From positions 1 to 64,000 of the forward strand of contig JBBDJG010000015.1 in the NCBI GenBank assembly GCA_040880005.1: a stretch of DNA of 64,000 nucleotides. Reading direction: 5' to 3'. This DNA is from JBBDJG01 sp040880005 (GTDB lineage: Bacteria > Actinomycetota > Thermoleophilia > Solirubrobacterales > JBBDJG01). Shown piece by piece: positions 51,256-60,809 of the stretch; within the stretch, counting starts at the first letter, position 1, and the number at the start of each line of letters is the position of its first letter. Below the pieces are notes generated by a model. The model worked only from the letters and a program-made list of their open reading frames with translations, was not told the DNA's origin and did not search any database. Position numbers and translations under genes: made by a program.

Positions 51256-53751
51256 TTGCCGACCAAAGGCTCGAGTAGCAGCCCGTCCAAGCGGGCAAAG
51301 CCTGCCAGAGACAAGATGAAAGCCAAGGCTGGAGCCAAGGCCAAGACGGGTGGAAAGCAGAAGGCTCCCTCTTACGCCGCCGCTGACATCACGGTGCTGG
51401 AGGGGCTGGAGGCGGTTCGCAAGCGGCCGAGCATGTACATCGGCTCCACGGGCGAGCGCGGTTTGCATCATCTCGTCTACGAAGTCGTGGACAACTCCGT
51501 CGACGAGGCGCTCGCAGGCTACTGCGACTCGATTGAGATCACGCTGCATCCGGACAACAGCGTCACCGTGATCGACAACGGCCGCGGTATTCCGGTCGAT
51601 ATGCACAAGAAGGAGAAACGGCCGGCAGCGGAAGTCGTGCTGACCGTCCTGCACGCAGGCGGCAAGTTCGGCGACGGCGGCTACAAGGTCTCGGGAGGCC
51701 TGCACGGCGTGGGCGTATCGGTGGTCAACGCTCTCTCCGAGCGTCTCGACCTCGAAGTGCGCCGCGACGGTTACGTGTGGACGGAGAGCTTCGAGCGTGG
51801 CGCGCCGACGACCAAGCTCAAGAAGGGCAACGCGACGAAAGAGACCGGAACCACGATCACGTTCCTGTCCGACCTCGAGATCTTCGATGAGATCCTGTTC
51901 GACTTCGACACGCTCGCGCAGCGCATGCGCGAAACGGCGTTCCTCACATCGGGGCTGGCAATCAAGCTGGTCGACGAACGTGGCTCCGGCGAGGAAGTCG
52001 TGTTCAAGTACGACGGCGGCATCAGGGACTTCGTCGCGCACTTGAACGAGGACAAGGAGCCGTTGCATCGGAAGATCGTGTATTTCGACACCGAGGGGTC
52101 GGAAGGCCAGGTCGAGATCGCGATGCAGTGGAACTCGTCCTACCAGGAGGCGATTTTCAGCTTTGCCAACAACATCAACACGACCGAGGGCGGTACGCAC
52201 CTGTCTGGATTTCGTTCGGCGCTCACGCGCACGCTCAATCACTACGCGCGCGCCAAGGGCCTGCTGAAGGAGAAGGACGACAATCTCTCCGGCGAGGATG
52301 TGCGCGAGGGTCTGACCGCGATCGTGTCGGTCAAGTTGCGCGATCCACAGTTCGAGGGTCAGACCAAGACCAAGCTCGGCAACCCTCCCATCCAGGGCTT
52401 TGTCGAGTCGATCGTCAACCGCAAGTTCGGCGAGTTCCTCGAAGAGAACCCGACCGATGCCAACCAGATCATCCGAAAAGCGGTTGCGGCGGCGCGCGCT
52501 CGGGAGGCCGCGCGCAAGGCGCGCGACCTCACGCGTCGCAAGACCGGTCTCGAGAACTCGATCCTGCCCGACAAGCTCGCCGATTGCAGTGTCGAAGACC
52601 CGGCCCTGATCGAGCTGTTCATCGTCGAGGGAGACTCCGCCGGCGGTTCCGGCAAGCAGGCGCGCGATCGCAATACTCAGGCCGTGCTGCCGCTACGCGG
52701 CAAGATCATCAACGTCGAGAAGAACCGCATCGACAAGGTGCTTTCGAACGAGGAGATCCGCGCGCTGATCACCGCTATCGGCACGGGCGTGCGCGAGGAG
52801 TTCGAGGTCGAGCAGTTGCGATACCACAAGATCATCCTGATGACCGACGCCGACGTGGACGGCGCTCACATCCGCACGCTGGTGCTGACGTTCCTCTTCC
52901 GGGAGATGCGCACTTTGATCGATCTGGGTCACGTGTACATCGCAAAGCCACCCTTGTACAAGGTCAAGCAGGGCGGCAAGGAGACCTACATCGAGAAGGA
53001 GGTCGATCTGGAGGAGATCCTGCTGCGGGACAAGGTCGAGAAGATCCAGGTCTTCGACAGCGCGGCGTCTCCGTTCAAACTGACCGCAGACCGCTGGAAG
53101 CGCTTCACGCGCAAGCTCAAGGAGTACGAAGGATGGGCCTCCACGTTGAGAGCGGAGCACGGCCACGAGACGATCACCTTTCTCGAGGAATCCGAGATAC
53201 TCGATCTGAACCTGATCGCCCTGGACCGCGTAATCGCCCAGTTCAAGAAGAAGACGCCCAAGGGCGAGCCGCACGACACCGAACTGATGTCGGAAGACAG
53301 CGACGGCAAGGTGGTCGTTCGCGTCGTCGAACGCAAGACGGGCCTGGCGCGCACCCACGAGCTTCCGCGCGAGCTGTTCGATTCCAAGGAGTACGGGCAG
53401 TTCACGCGCGTGCACCAGGATCTGCTCAAGCTGTGCGGCGCTCCGCCTTTCAAGCTCGAGCTTGCGGGAACCGAGGCAGAGGCGCTGTCGTTCGAGGACC
53501 TTCGGCGGGCGGTGCTGGATCTGTGCAAGCGGGGCATCCAGCTTCAGCGCTTCAAGGGGCTGGGCGAGATGAATGCAGAGCAGCTGCGCGTTACCACCAT
53601 GAATCCCGAGACCCGTACGCTCGCGCAGGTGGAGATCGACGACGGGCCGGCCGCGGCGCGCACGTTTTCGATGTTGATGGGCGACCAGGTGGAGCCGCGG
53701 CGCGCGTTCATCGAGCGACATGCTCGCGAAGTCGGCTATCTGGACGTGTGA
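51256..53751 (+). CDS. gyrB: DNA gyrase subunit B
   Basis: ATPase/TOPRIM subunit of gyrase. TTG 51256 has AGGAGG 5 bases upstream and gives 831 residues. A Lys/Ser/Ala-rich N-terminal tail of about 40 residues precedes VLEGLEAVRKRPSMYIGST. ATP site DNGRGIPVD and GLHGVGVSVVNAL. TOPRIM motifs EGDSAGGS and DADVDGAHIRTL. After TOPRIM there is an insert of about 165 residues (LTADRWKRFTRKLKEYEGW ... LCGAPPFKLEL) before QRFKGLGEMNAEQL, as in Gram-negative GyrB and unlike most Gram-positives. Confidence 0.97.
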   Translation: MPTKGSSSSPSKRAKPARDKMKAKAGAKAKTGGKQKAPSYAAADITVLEGLEAVRKRPSMYIGSTGERGLHHLVYEVVDNSVDEALAGYCDSIEITLHPDNSVTVIDNGRGIPVDMHKKEKRPAAEVVLTVLHAGGKFGDGGYKVSGGLHGVGVSVVNALSERLDLEVRRDGYVWTESFERGAPTTKLKKGNATKETGTTITFLSDLEIFDEILFDFDTLAQRMRETAFLTSGLAIKLVDERGSGEEVVFKYDGGIRDFVAHLNEDKEPLHRKIVYFDTEGSEGQVEIAMQWNSSYQEAIFSFANNINTTEGGTHLSGFRSALTRTLNHYARAKGLLKEKDDNLSGEDVREGLTAIVSVKLRDPQFEGQTKTKLGNPPIQGFVESIVNRKFGEFLEENPTDANQIIRKAVAAARAREAARKARDLTRRKTGLENSILPDKLADCSVEDPALIELFIVEGDSAGGSGKQARDRNTQAVLPLRGKIINVEKNRIDKVLSNEEIRALITAIGTGVREEFEVEQLRYHKIILMTDADVDGAHIRTLVLTFLFREMRTLIDLGHVYIAKPPLYKVKQGGKETYIEKEVDLEEILLRDKVEKIQVFDSAASPFKLTADRWKRFTRKLKEYEGWASTLRAEHGHETITFLEESEILDLNLIALDRVIAQFKKKTPKGEPHDTELMSEDSDGKVVVRVVERKTGLARTHELPRELFDSKEYGQFTRVHQDLLKLCGAPPFKLELAGTEAEALSFEDLRRAVLDLCKRGIQLQRFKGLGEMNAEQLRVTTMNPETRTLAQVEIDDGPAAARTFSMLMGDQVEPRRAFIERHAREVGYLDV

Positions 53752-53773
53752 TGACTGGAAGAGGGCGTAGGCG

Positions 53774-56461
53774 TTGGCTTCGATAGACGCGCTGACAGGT
53801 AACGTGGAGCCTCGCGGGCTGCGCGAGGAGATGCAGTCGTCCTATCTCGACTACGCCATGAGCGTGATCGTGGGACGTGCTCTGCCGGACGTGCGAGACG
53901 GTCTCAAACCCGTGCACCGCCGGGTCTTGTATGCGATGCACGAAGCGGGCCTACAGCCGAATCGGCCGTACCGCAAGAGCGCACGCGTCGTCGGTGACGT
54001 GATGGGTAACTATCACCCCCACGGCGACTCGGCGATCTACGACACGCTGGTACGGATGGCACAGGACTTCGCGCTGCGCTATCCGCTGGTCGACGGTCAG
54101 GGCAACTTCGGCTCGATCGACCCCGATCCACCAGCCGCGATGCGCTATACTGAGTCCCGCCTCACTAAGCTCGCGACGGAGATGCTGCGCGACATCGACG
54201 CTGACACGGTCGATTTCGGCCCCAACTACGACGAGTCGCGCCAGGAGCCGTTGATCCTGCCTTCGCGGCTTCCGAACCTGCTCGTCAACGGGTCGTCCGG
54301 AATCGCGGTCGGGATGGCGACCAACATCCCGCCACACAACCTGACCGAGGTGATCGACGCCGTCGTCGCCTACATCGAGAGCCCGACCATCGACGTTGCC
54401 GAGCTGATGAAACACGTCAAGGGCCCGGACTTCCCGACCGGCGGAGTGATAATCGGTCGTGAGGGAGTGCTCGACGCGTACAAGACCGGCAAAGGGCGCG
54501 TAGTGCTTCGTGGCCGCGCGCACGTCGAGCCGCTGCGGGGTGGCAAGGAAGCGATCATCATCACCGAGCTGCCCTTCAACGTCAGGACCAACCCGTTGAT
54601 GCGGAAGATCCAGGAGCTCGCGCTCGAAAAGAAGGTCGGTGAGATCTCCGGTCTGCGTGACGAGTCGGATCGCAATGGCATGCGCCTGGTGATCGAGTTG
54701 AAGCGGGGCTCGATCCCCACGGTGGTCCTCAACAAGCTCTACAAGCACACCTCGCTCCAGGAGACATTTGGAGTCAACGCGGTGGCGCTGGTGGACGGCG
54801 TGCCGCGTGTGCTCAACCTGCGGGAGATGGTCCATCACTACGTGATGCATCAGCGGGAAGTCGTGACCCGCCGTACCCAGGACGAGCTACGACGCGCCGA
54901 GCGCCGCGCTCACCTGCTCGAAGGCCTGCTGATCGCGCTCGACAACATCGACGCGGTCGTGACCCTGATCAAGAAGTCGAAGGACCCGGATCACGCTCGC
55001 GAGGGCCTGATCAAGAAGTTCGAGCTGTCAACCGAGCAGGCCCAGGCGATCCTCGACATGCGCCTGCAGCGCCTCACCGCACTCGAGGCGGGCAAGATCA
55101 AGCAAGAGCACGCGGATCTGATGGAGCGCATCAAGGAGCTGCGCGAGATCCTTGGCGACGAGCAAATGCTGATGGGCCTGATCAAGGAGGAGCTGCGCGA
55201 GATCAAGCAGATCTACGGCGACGAGCGTCGAACCGAGATCACCGCCGCCGAAGGTGACCTGGAGCTGGAGGACCTGATCGCGGAAGAGCAGATGGTCGTG
55301 TCGATCACGGCGTCCGGCTACATCAAGCGCCTGCCGGTCTCGACGTACCGCAAGCAGAAGCGGGGCGGCGTCGGCGTGATCGGCATGGAAACCAAGGAAG
55401 GCGACTACATCGAGCATCTGCGCATCTGCTCGACACACGATTTCCTGTTGTTCTTCACGAATTTCGGCAAGGTCTATCGCATCAAGGTCTACGAGCTTCC
55501 CGAGGGCGCGCGCACGGCCAAGGGCCGTGCGCTGGTCAACATGCTGCCGCTGCGAGAGGGTGAACGCGTCCAGGCGCTGATTGCCACGCGCGACTTCGGC
55601 GAGCACAAGTACCTCGCGTTCGCGACCCAGCGGGGCCTGATCAAGAAGACCGAGTTCAAGGCCTACAACACGCCGATCCGTGCCGACGGAATCATCGCGA
55701 TCAAGGTGCGCTCAGGGGACGAGCTGGTGGCGGTACGGGGGACGGACGGCAACGATGACTTCATCATGGTGTCCAAGTCGGGTCAGGCGGCGCGTTTCAG
55801 CGAAACGCGGGTGCGATCGATGGGCCGCAGTACCTCGGGCGTTCGCGGGATGAACGTTGCCGGGAAGGGCAACCGCGTACTGGCGATGGACATCGCACGC
55901 GACGACACCGAGCTGCTGGTCGTGACCGAGAACGGCTATGGCAAGCGCACCGCGATCTCCGACTATCCCGTCAAGGGCCGGGGAACCAAGGGTGTGAGGA
56001 CGATCGCCCTCACGGACCGCAAGGGCGCGCTGGCGGGCGCGCTGATCGTGCGAGAGCACCAGGAGCTGCTGTTCATTTCGCAGAGCGGCATGGTCCAGCG
56101 CACGAGTGTGCGGGGGATCTCTCGGCACGGCCGCGCGACCCAGGGTGTGCGGGTGATGAACATGCGTTCGAGCGACCGGGTCAGCGCGGTTGCACCGGTT
56201 GCCGACAGCGACCCGGACCTGGCCGCGGACGCCGGCAACGGCGCCGTCCCGTCCGATGACGCTCAACCGCAGCTTCCGGACGCCTCCGGCAACGGAGCGG
56301 ACCCGAAGCCGACACGGCGGAAGCCCGCGGCGAGGAAAACCGCTTCCAAGAAGCGAAGCGCGCCCAAGCGCAAGCCCGCGACGAAGTCGAAGCGGGCCGC
56401 GCCGAAGCGCAAGACCGTGAAGCGCAAGCCGGCGGCAAAGCGCAAGCGGCCGAAGCGCTGA
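53774..56461 (+). CDS. gyrA: DNA gyrase subunit A
   Basis: Cuts and rejoins DNA; catalytic Tyr125 in AAMRYTESRL. The quinolone region HPHGDSAIYDTLVRMAQDF has the susceptible Ser and Asp. The six-bladed C-terminal domain includes the GyrA box QKRGGVG. TTG 53774, 895 residues. The last 52 residues (844-895) are a Lys/Arg/Ala/Pro tail similar to histone H1 tails (for example APKRKTVKRKPAAKRKRPKR), beyond the acidic tail usual in GyrA. Confidence 0.97.
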   Translation: MASIDALTGNVEPRGLREEMQSSYLDYAMSVIVGRALPDVRDGLKPVHRRVLYAMHEAGLQPNRPYRKSARVVGDVMGNYHPHGDSAIYDTLVRMAQDFALRYPLVDGQGNFGSIDPDPPAAMRYTESRLTKLATEMLRDIDADTVDFGPNYDESRQEPLILPSRLPNLLVNGSSGIAVGMATNIPPHNLTEVIDAVVAYIESPTIDVAELMKHVKGPDFPTGGVIIGREGVLDAYKTGKGRVVLRGRAHVEPLRGGKEAIIITELPFNVRTNPLMRKIQELALEKKVGEISGLRDESDRNGMRLVIELKRGSIPTVVLNKLYKHTSLQETFGVNAVALVDGVPRVLNLREMVHHYVMHQREVVTRRTQDELRRAERRAHLLEGLLIALDNIDAVVTLIKKSKDPDHAREGLIKKFELSTEQAQAILDMRLQRLTALEAGKIKQEHADLMERIKELREILGDEQMLMGLIKEELREIKQIYGDERRTEITAAEGDLELEDLIAEEQMVVSITASGYIKRLPVSTYRKQKRGGVGVIGMETKEGDYIEHLRICSTHDFLLFFTNFGKVYRIKVYELPEGARTAKGRALVNMLPLREGERVQALIATRDFGEHKYLAFATQRGLIKKTEFKAYNTPIRADGIIAIKVRSGDELVAVRGTDGNDDFIMVSKSGQAARFSETRVRSMGRSTSGVRGMNVAGKGNRVLAMDIARDDTELLVVTENGYGKRTAISDYPVKGRGTKGVRTIALTDRKGALAGALIVREHQELLFISQSGMVQRTSVRGISRHGRATQGVRVMNMRSSDRVSAVAPVADSDPDLAADAGNGAVPSDDAQPQLPDASGNGADPKPTRRKPAARKTASKKRSAPKRKPATKSKRAAPKRKTVKRKPAAKRKRPKR

Positions 56462-56480
56462 GCAAGAAGAGGGCGACGCC

Positions 56481-57095
56481 CTAGGTTGCCAGCAGGTACT
56501 GGTTCCAGGCGGCTGGAACCATCGGGGCGGCGACCCGTATGAACACGTGCGGGCCGGGAATACGGGGCCTGCGGTGGGGACGCAGCCCGGCCTCGGTCGG
56601 CGTGCGGTTGCCCTTGCGTCGATTGCACGGCGCGCACGAGGTCACGATGTTCTCCCAGTCGCTTGGCCCGCCGCGGCTACGCGGTACGACGTGGTCAACG
56701 GTGAGATGCTGCCCGCTCCCGCAGTACTGGCACGTCCAGGAATCCCGTGCGAACACCGCCCGCCGGGTGATGCGTCTGCGTATCGAGTCGCGTCGCACGC
56801 GCACGTAGGTGACGAGACGGATCACCACCGGCCGAGGCAGTGACGTGCTCTCCGAGCGCAGCCTGTGCTCGCCGGTCTCGAGCAATTCGGCCTTTTCCTT
56901 CAGCACCAACACGACGGCACGGCGCACGGTGCAGACGTTGAGCGGCTCGTAGGAGGCGTTGAGGACGAGCACGCGCCCGCTGTCGGCGCGCCGGGACCGT
57001 CCCGGCGCGACGGAACCCCCAGTCGTGCTGGTCGATACAGCGCCGGCGTTGCCCCCGTCGGCGCGATCGGGAGCGGATGCTGGGTCGCCCTCCAT
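56481..57095 (-). CDS. HNH endonuclease-family protein
   Basis: 204 residues. After a disordered N-terminus comes VLVLNASYEPLNVCTVRRAVVLVLKEKAEL, then the HNH domain: CQYCGSGQHLTVDHVVPRSRGGPSDWENIVTSC with two CxxC zinc pairs (CQYC, CAPC) and the catalytic DH. This form is a common stand-alone actinobacterial HNH protein of unknown target. It is convergent with gyrA, 19 bases apart. The structured element at 57115 lies 19 bases upstream of its ATG. Confidence 0.88.
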   Translation of the reverse strand: MEGDPASAPDRADGGNAGAVSTSTTGGSVAPGRSRRADSGRVLVLNASYEPLNVCTVRRAVVLVLKEKAELLETGEHRLRSESTSLPRPVVIRLVTYVRVRRDSIRRRITRRAVFARDSWTCQYCGSGQHLTVDHVVPRSRGGPSDWENIVTSCAPCNRRKGNRTPTEAGLRPHRRPRIPGPHVFIRVAAPMVPAAWNQYLLAT

Positions 57096-57114
57096 GAGCT
57101 TACGGAAATTGTAG

Positions 57115-57282
57115 CTAGTGGTTTCGGCCGCAAGTTCAGACGGTTATTCGGCGAGCGAAAGCCGAGCCTGGCCAGGACGCAGGGAGTCGGAATGGCAGCG
57201 CCATCGCGACGACCGAGAACGCCGGCAGGCAAGGGCTTGCAGCCGCCGAGAACCGGTGCGAACTTGCGGACGGGACCACTCG
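57115..57282 (+). repeat. structured palindromic element, copy E
   Basis: 168 bp between the PucR-type gene and the HNH gene, core on the plus strand against minus-strand genes. Ends CTAGTGG and CCACTCG. Core: GCGAAAGCCGAG, CCAGGACGCAGGGAG, apical hairpin ATGGC-AGC-GCCAT, GACGACCGAGAACG, then GGGCTTGCAGC. Its core helix is GCC/GGC, where copies A and B have AUC/GAU and copy C has ACC/GGU. The arms are more eroded than in A-C (roughly three quarters of 39 positions pair). Confidence 0.75.
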
Positions 57283-57360
57283 ACCGGTCGGCAAGGCGTT
57301 CTGCACGCTTGCTCACTCTGAGCCTACCGTCATCGGACCGCGTCACTGTGGATGGCGGTT

Positions 57361-58581
57361 TCATGACGCTGTGCTGTACGAGGCCGGAGCTTGACGGTCA
57401 CCAAGGTACTCTCGAAGACGCAGCGCCGTTTCGAGTTCACAACGTCTGGCGTTGACACGGGCCCCGATACGCTCCGCCACGGTGTTCAGCCGGTTGGCAA
57501 CGGTTTGCTCGTGGACGCCGAGCGCCGCTGCCGTCGCGGCGGCGTTGTGGCCGCTCCCAAAGTAGGTCAATAGCGTCTTGCGTAGCGCGACCGACCGTTT
57601 GTCGTCTCCGTCCAAGCCCGCCAACTCGCGTGCGACGAAGGCTCGTGCTTCCCGCTCGTCGTGTCCTGCCAGCGCCTCTATGGCAACATCGCGATACCGC
57701 GTCACCGGGCAACGCGACGCACGGCCTGCTCGCTGCGCGTAGCCAGCGAGTTGATGGGAACGGCGAAAGCCCGAGAGCCCGGTTTCTTCCTCGCCCACGG
57801 CTAACGCCGTTCCTTTGCTCGGCTCGAACGAATCGAGCATGCTCAGGCTCTTGTCGAGTGGTCTCGAGCCGCCAAGCCACGCCCAAAAAATTGAACTATT
57901 GGGCAGCGAGACCAGTAGCAGGTCCCTGTTGGCTGCTCTTGCCAGCTCGCGTGCGACCTGGCTCGCTCGTGGACCCCATGTGATGATGGCAAGATGGGAA
58001 ACCTCCATGTCGTAGTCGAGTCCCGTGACGTCGACATCTTGCCCCGCCAACAGCTCGTGGATAATCTGAGCTCGGCGCTGATCGCTGCCCCGCAGCACTC
58101 GCTCGCGGTGCGCCGTGTACTCCTGCTTGACGAAGATCCAAATGCGGTCGGCGTACTCGAAAAAGAAATCGGACGTGAGCCTCAATAGCTCGCGGCGCTG
58201 CCGCTCGGAGATGTCGAGGTCATCGACTATCTCGGTCCAGCATCCCCACAGTGCCCGATGCGTGACTCGCAAACCCCAGTGCATGGGCTCAAGTCCCGCT
58301 CCGACCTCGGCCAGGAGGCGGGTGTGGTAGGCGGCCGTTGGCGGGCACTCATCAGGCAACCTGAGGTCGGCCTTGAAGGCCTCGAGGTCTGCCAGGACGC
58401 CCGATCGAAGCGCTTCGATCATCGGTTCGCGCAGCTCAGGGCGATCGACCACCCACTCGGCTGGCCACTCGGCCAGCGCTCGCTCCCTGATCACGTCGCC
58501 GATGTCGTCCAGACGAGCTTCGAGCTTCTCGCCCAGGGCAGCGAAATCAAAGGCTGGGCGCGGCCGGGATTCGGTGGTCAT
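57361..58581 (-). CDS. PucR/CdaR-family transcriptional regulator
   Basis: 406 residues. A long helical N-terminal half without a recognised ligand domain, a degenerate GGDEF-like middle, and the PucR C-terminal helix-turn-helix (LRKTLLTYFGSGHNAAATAAALGVHEQTVANRLNTVAERIG). Such proteins respond to metabolites. No obvious target operon is adjacent on the same strand; the YrbE permease gene starts divergently 137 bases away. Confidence 0.87.
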   Translation of the reverse strand: MTTESRPRPAFDFAALGEKLEARLDDIGDVIRERALAEWPAEWVVDRPELREPMIEALRSGVLADLEAFKADLRLPDECPPTAAYHTRLLAEVGAGLEPMHWGLRVTHRALWGCWTEIVDDLDISERQRRELLRLTSDFFFEYADRIWIFVKQEYTAHRERVLRGSDQRRAQIIHELLAGQDVDVTGLDYDMEVSHLAIITWGPRASQVARELARAANRDLLLVSLPNSSIFWAWLGGSRPLDKSLSMLDSFEPSKGTALAVGEEETGLSGFRRSHQLAGYAQRAGRASRCPVTRYRDVAIEALAGHDEREARAFVARELAGLDGDDKRSVALRKTLLTYFGSGHNAAATAAALGVHEQTVANRLNTVAERIGARVNARRCELETALRLREYLGDRQAPASYSTAS

Positions 58582-58718
58582 ATGGGTCCAGGGTAGCGGC
58601 GAGGCAGATTTCTAGCAACAGCGGCCGGAGTGGGTTTCATGGTTTCTTCGAACTCGCTCTGATCTGTTCACGCCTTCTGAGATTGTAAATCGCCCCCCTG
58701 AGAACCATCCTCCTTCAT

Positions 58719-59516
58719 GTGGAGGGGTGGCTTGCAATACCGCGCGATTGGGTCTCGAGCTTCGGCGAGATCGCCAAGTTCGCGGGAGGGGTCACGGTCC
58801 GGATATTCAACGGTCGCGTACTCCCCTATTCCGGCGAGGTCCTTCGCCAGTCAGGCATCTTGATCACCGGCTCGGCGATCGTGATCTGGGGCCTGGTGTT
58901 CTTCGGGGGCCTGACATGCGGCATCGAAGGTGCGTACAACCTCCGATCAGTCGGCGCGCCTGCCTACGCCGGTGTGTTCACAGCATGGTGCGATCTGCGT
59001 GAGCTAGTGCCCTACGTCTTCGGCTACATGATGGCCGCGAAGGTCGGAACCGGCTTGGTGGCCGAGTTGGGGGCGATGCGGATCAACGAGGAGATCGACG
59101 CTATGGAGGTGATGGGCATCCCGTCGATCACTTTTCTTTGTTCTACGCGACTGTTGGCCGCTTGGCTGGTTCTTCCGTTCATCTACATGTCGTCGGTTGG
59201 CGCAGGCTTTTTCGCGAGCTACATAGCCGTCGTACAGCAGGTCGGTGATGTCTCCTCCGGCGGCTACTTCCTGATCTTCTGGATGTTTCAGAACCCGCCC
59301 GACCTCCTGTTCAGCGTGATCAAGGGCATGGCGATGGCGACCGCCATCGTGATCGTCGGCTGCTACTACGGCTACACGGTCCGGGGCGGCCCGGTGGGCG
59401 TGGGGGCAGCGACGGCGAAGTCGATGGTCTTGAACATCGTGCTGATACACCTGATCGGGGCGATGGGATCGCAGGTCTTTTGGGGCTTGAATCCTAGAGC
59501 GCCGATTGGGGGGTGA
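58719..59516 (+). CDS. MlaE/YrbE-family ABC permease
   Basis: 265 residues, about five helices. GRVLPYSGEVLRQSGILITGS and the central MMAAKVGTGLVAELGAMRINEEIDAMEVMGI are the MlaE/YrbE signature, including the GxxxAExGxMxxxEEIDA cytoplasmic helix. In mycobacteria YrbE pairs with Mce lipid importers. Here only one permease is present, with no Mce, second YrbE or ATPase beside it. GTG 58719 without a clear ribosome-binding site. Confidence 0.9.
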   Translation: MEGWLAIPRDWVSSFGEIAKFAGGVTVRIFNGRVLPYSGEVLRQSGILITGSAIVIWGLVFFGGLTCGIEGAYNLRSVGAPAYAGVFTAWCDLRELVPYVFGYMMAAKVGTGLVAELGAMRINEEIDAMEVMGIPSITFLCSTRLLAAWLVLPFIYMSSVGAGFFASYIAVVQQVGDVSSGGYFLIFWMFQNPPDLLFSVIKGMAMATAIVIVGCYYGYTVRGGPVGVGAATAKSMVLNIVLIHLIGAMGSQVFWGLNPRAPIGG

Positions 59517-59947
59517 CCCTGACCCGTGCACACGACAAGCACCTGGTCCGGCTGCGGGCCGCCGCATTGCTGGCGATCATGGCGCTGGGCAGCATCAGCT
59601 TGTGGACGGTCATCCCCCTGATATGTCTGCGGCTCGCGAGCCTCCTTACCGATCACGGTCAGGCGATCGTCCTGATCGCCATAGCGATGTACGCGGCGGT
59701 TGTCGTGATCCTTGGCAGATTGCTGTACGGAGCGCAGGCCCGCTATTACGAGTTGACTGGGAGCAGGCAGATACGCGAGGCCGCGCACGCAGGGCACCTT
59801 CGAAGCATCAGCGAGGAGAGGAAAACCACAGGTGGCCGGGGGGTGCTCGACGTAATGCTTGCCTTGTCGGCAGTTGCCGCCGTGGGTGCTGCCGCCACAT
59901 GGTTTTTTCTGTTTGCGAGTAACCCCAATCCTCCGAACGTCTTCTGA
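59513..59947 (+). CDS. small membrane protein of unknown function
   Basis: 144 residues, three likely helices (LRAAALLAIMALGSISLWTVIPLICL, IVLIAIAMYAAVVVILGRLLYG, VMLALSAVAAVGAAATWFFLF). The middle is a charged helix (YYELTGSRQIREAAHAGHLRSISEERK). GTG 59513 overlaps the YrbE stop as GTGA. It probably works with that permease, replacing nothing recognisable. Confidence 0.7.
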   Translation: MTLTRAHDKHLVRLRAAALLAIMALGSISLWTVIPLICLRLASLLTDHGQAIVLIAIAMYAAVVVILGRLLYGAQARYYELTGSRQIREAAHAGHLRSISEERKTTGGRGVLDVMLALSAVAAVGAAATWFFLFASNPNPPNVF

Positions 59948-59966
59948 CAAGGTCTGTAGCAAGCTT

Positions 59967-60809
59967 TTACGCCGCGGGGTAGCAGCCGAGAATTCTCAGC
60001 GTCTCCACCGAGCCGCGAACCGCGGACAGCGCATCGACGATTGCATCGTCGCTCTCCGCACCCTCGAGATCGGCGAAAAAGACGTAGCGGCCGAGCCCCT
60101 GTTTGCGCGGCCGCGACTCGATCTTGCTCAGGTTGACGCCACGATCGGCGAACTCCTTCAGCGCTTCGACCAGCGCTCCGGGTTTGTCGGGCAATCCCCA
60201 GAACACGATCGATGTCTTCCAAAATCCCTTGGAGCCAGGATCGCTCGGCCGGCGGGGCTCGTCGAGCGAAAGCCAGACGAACCGGGTCTCATTGCCCGCG
60301 GCGTCCTCGACCCGGTCGCGCAGCACCTGACAGCCGTAGATCTCGGCGCTGAGAGCGTTGCCAAGCGCCGCCCACGGCTGCTCGCTCTCGGCGACGACTC
60401 GTACCGCGTCGGCGGTGCTGCTCGCCGACACGACCTCGACTCCCGAGAGCTGCTCGCGTAGGAAACGAGCACACTGCGCAGTCGCTTGTGGATGCGACAC
60501 CACACGCGCGATTTGGCTCAGCTCGACCGGACGCTTCGCGATCAGGCAGTGCCGGATTGGATGAACCAGCTCACCCACTATTCGCACGTTGTCTGTTTCG
60601 AACACGAGCGCGTCGAGTGTGGAGTTGACCGACCCTTCGAGCGAGTTCTCGATCGGCACCAGCGCCCGCTGGGCGGTCGCGTTGCGAACCGCGATCACGC
60701 AGTCGTAGATGGTCGGCATCGGCAGTGGCTCGATCGCCCCCGCCTCGGCGTTTGCGAGCAACGCTTCCTCGGAGAAGGTGCCCTCCGGACCGAGAAAGGA
60801 GACTTTCAC
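59967..60809 (-). CDS. pheA: prephenate dehydratase
   Basis: Makes phenylpyruvate for Phe synthesis. SFLGPEGTFSEEAL, VPIENSLEGSVNSTLD, SHPQATAQCARFL, and the catalytic Thr in GNETRFVWLS. C-terminal ACT domain, PGALVEALKEFADRGVNLSKIESRP, for allosteric Phe sensing. 280 residues, monofunctional. GTG 60809 overlaps the upstream stop as GTGA. Confidence 0.96.
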   Translation of the reverse strand: MKVSFLGPEGTFSEEALLANAEAGAIEPLPMPTIYDCVIAVRNATAQRALVPIENSLEGSVNSTLDALVFETDNVRIVGELVHPIRHCLIAKRPVELSQIARVVSHPQATAQCARFLREQLSGVEVVSASSTADAVRVVAESEQPWAALGNALSAEIYGCQVLRDRVEDAAGNETRFVWLSLDEPRRPSDPGSKGFWKTSIVFWGLPDKPGALVEALKEFADRGVNLSKIESRPRKQGLGRYVFFADLEGAESDDAIVDALSAVRGSVETLRILGCYPAA

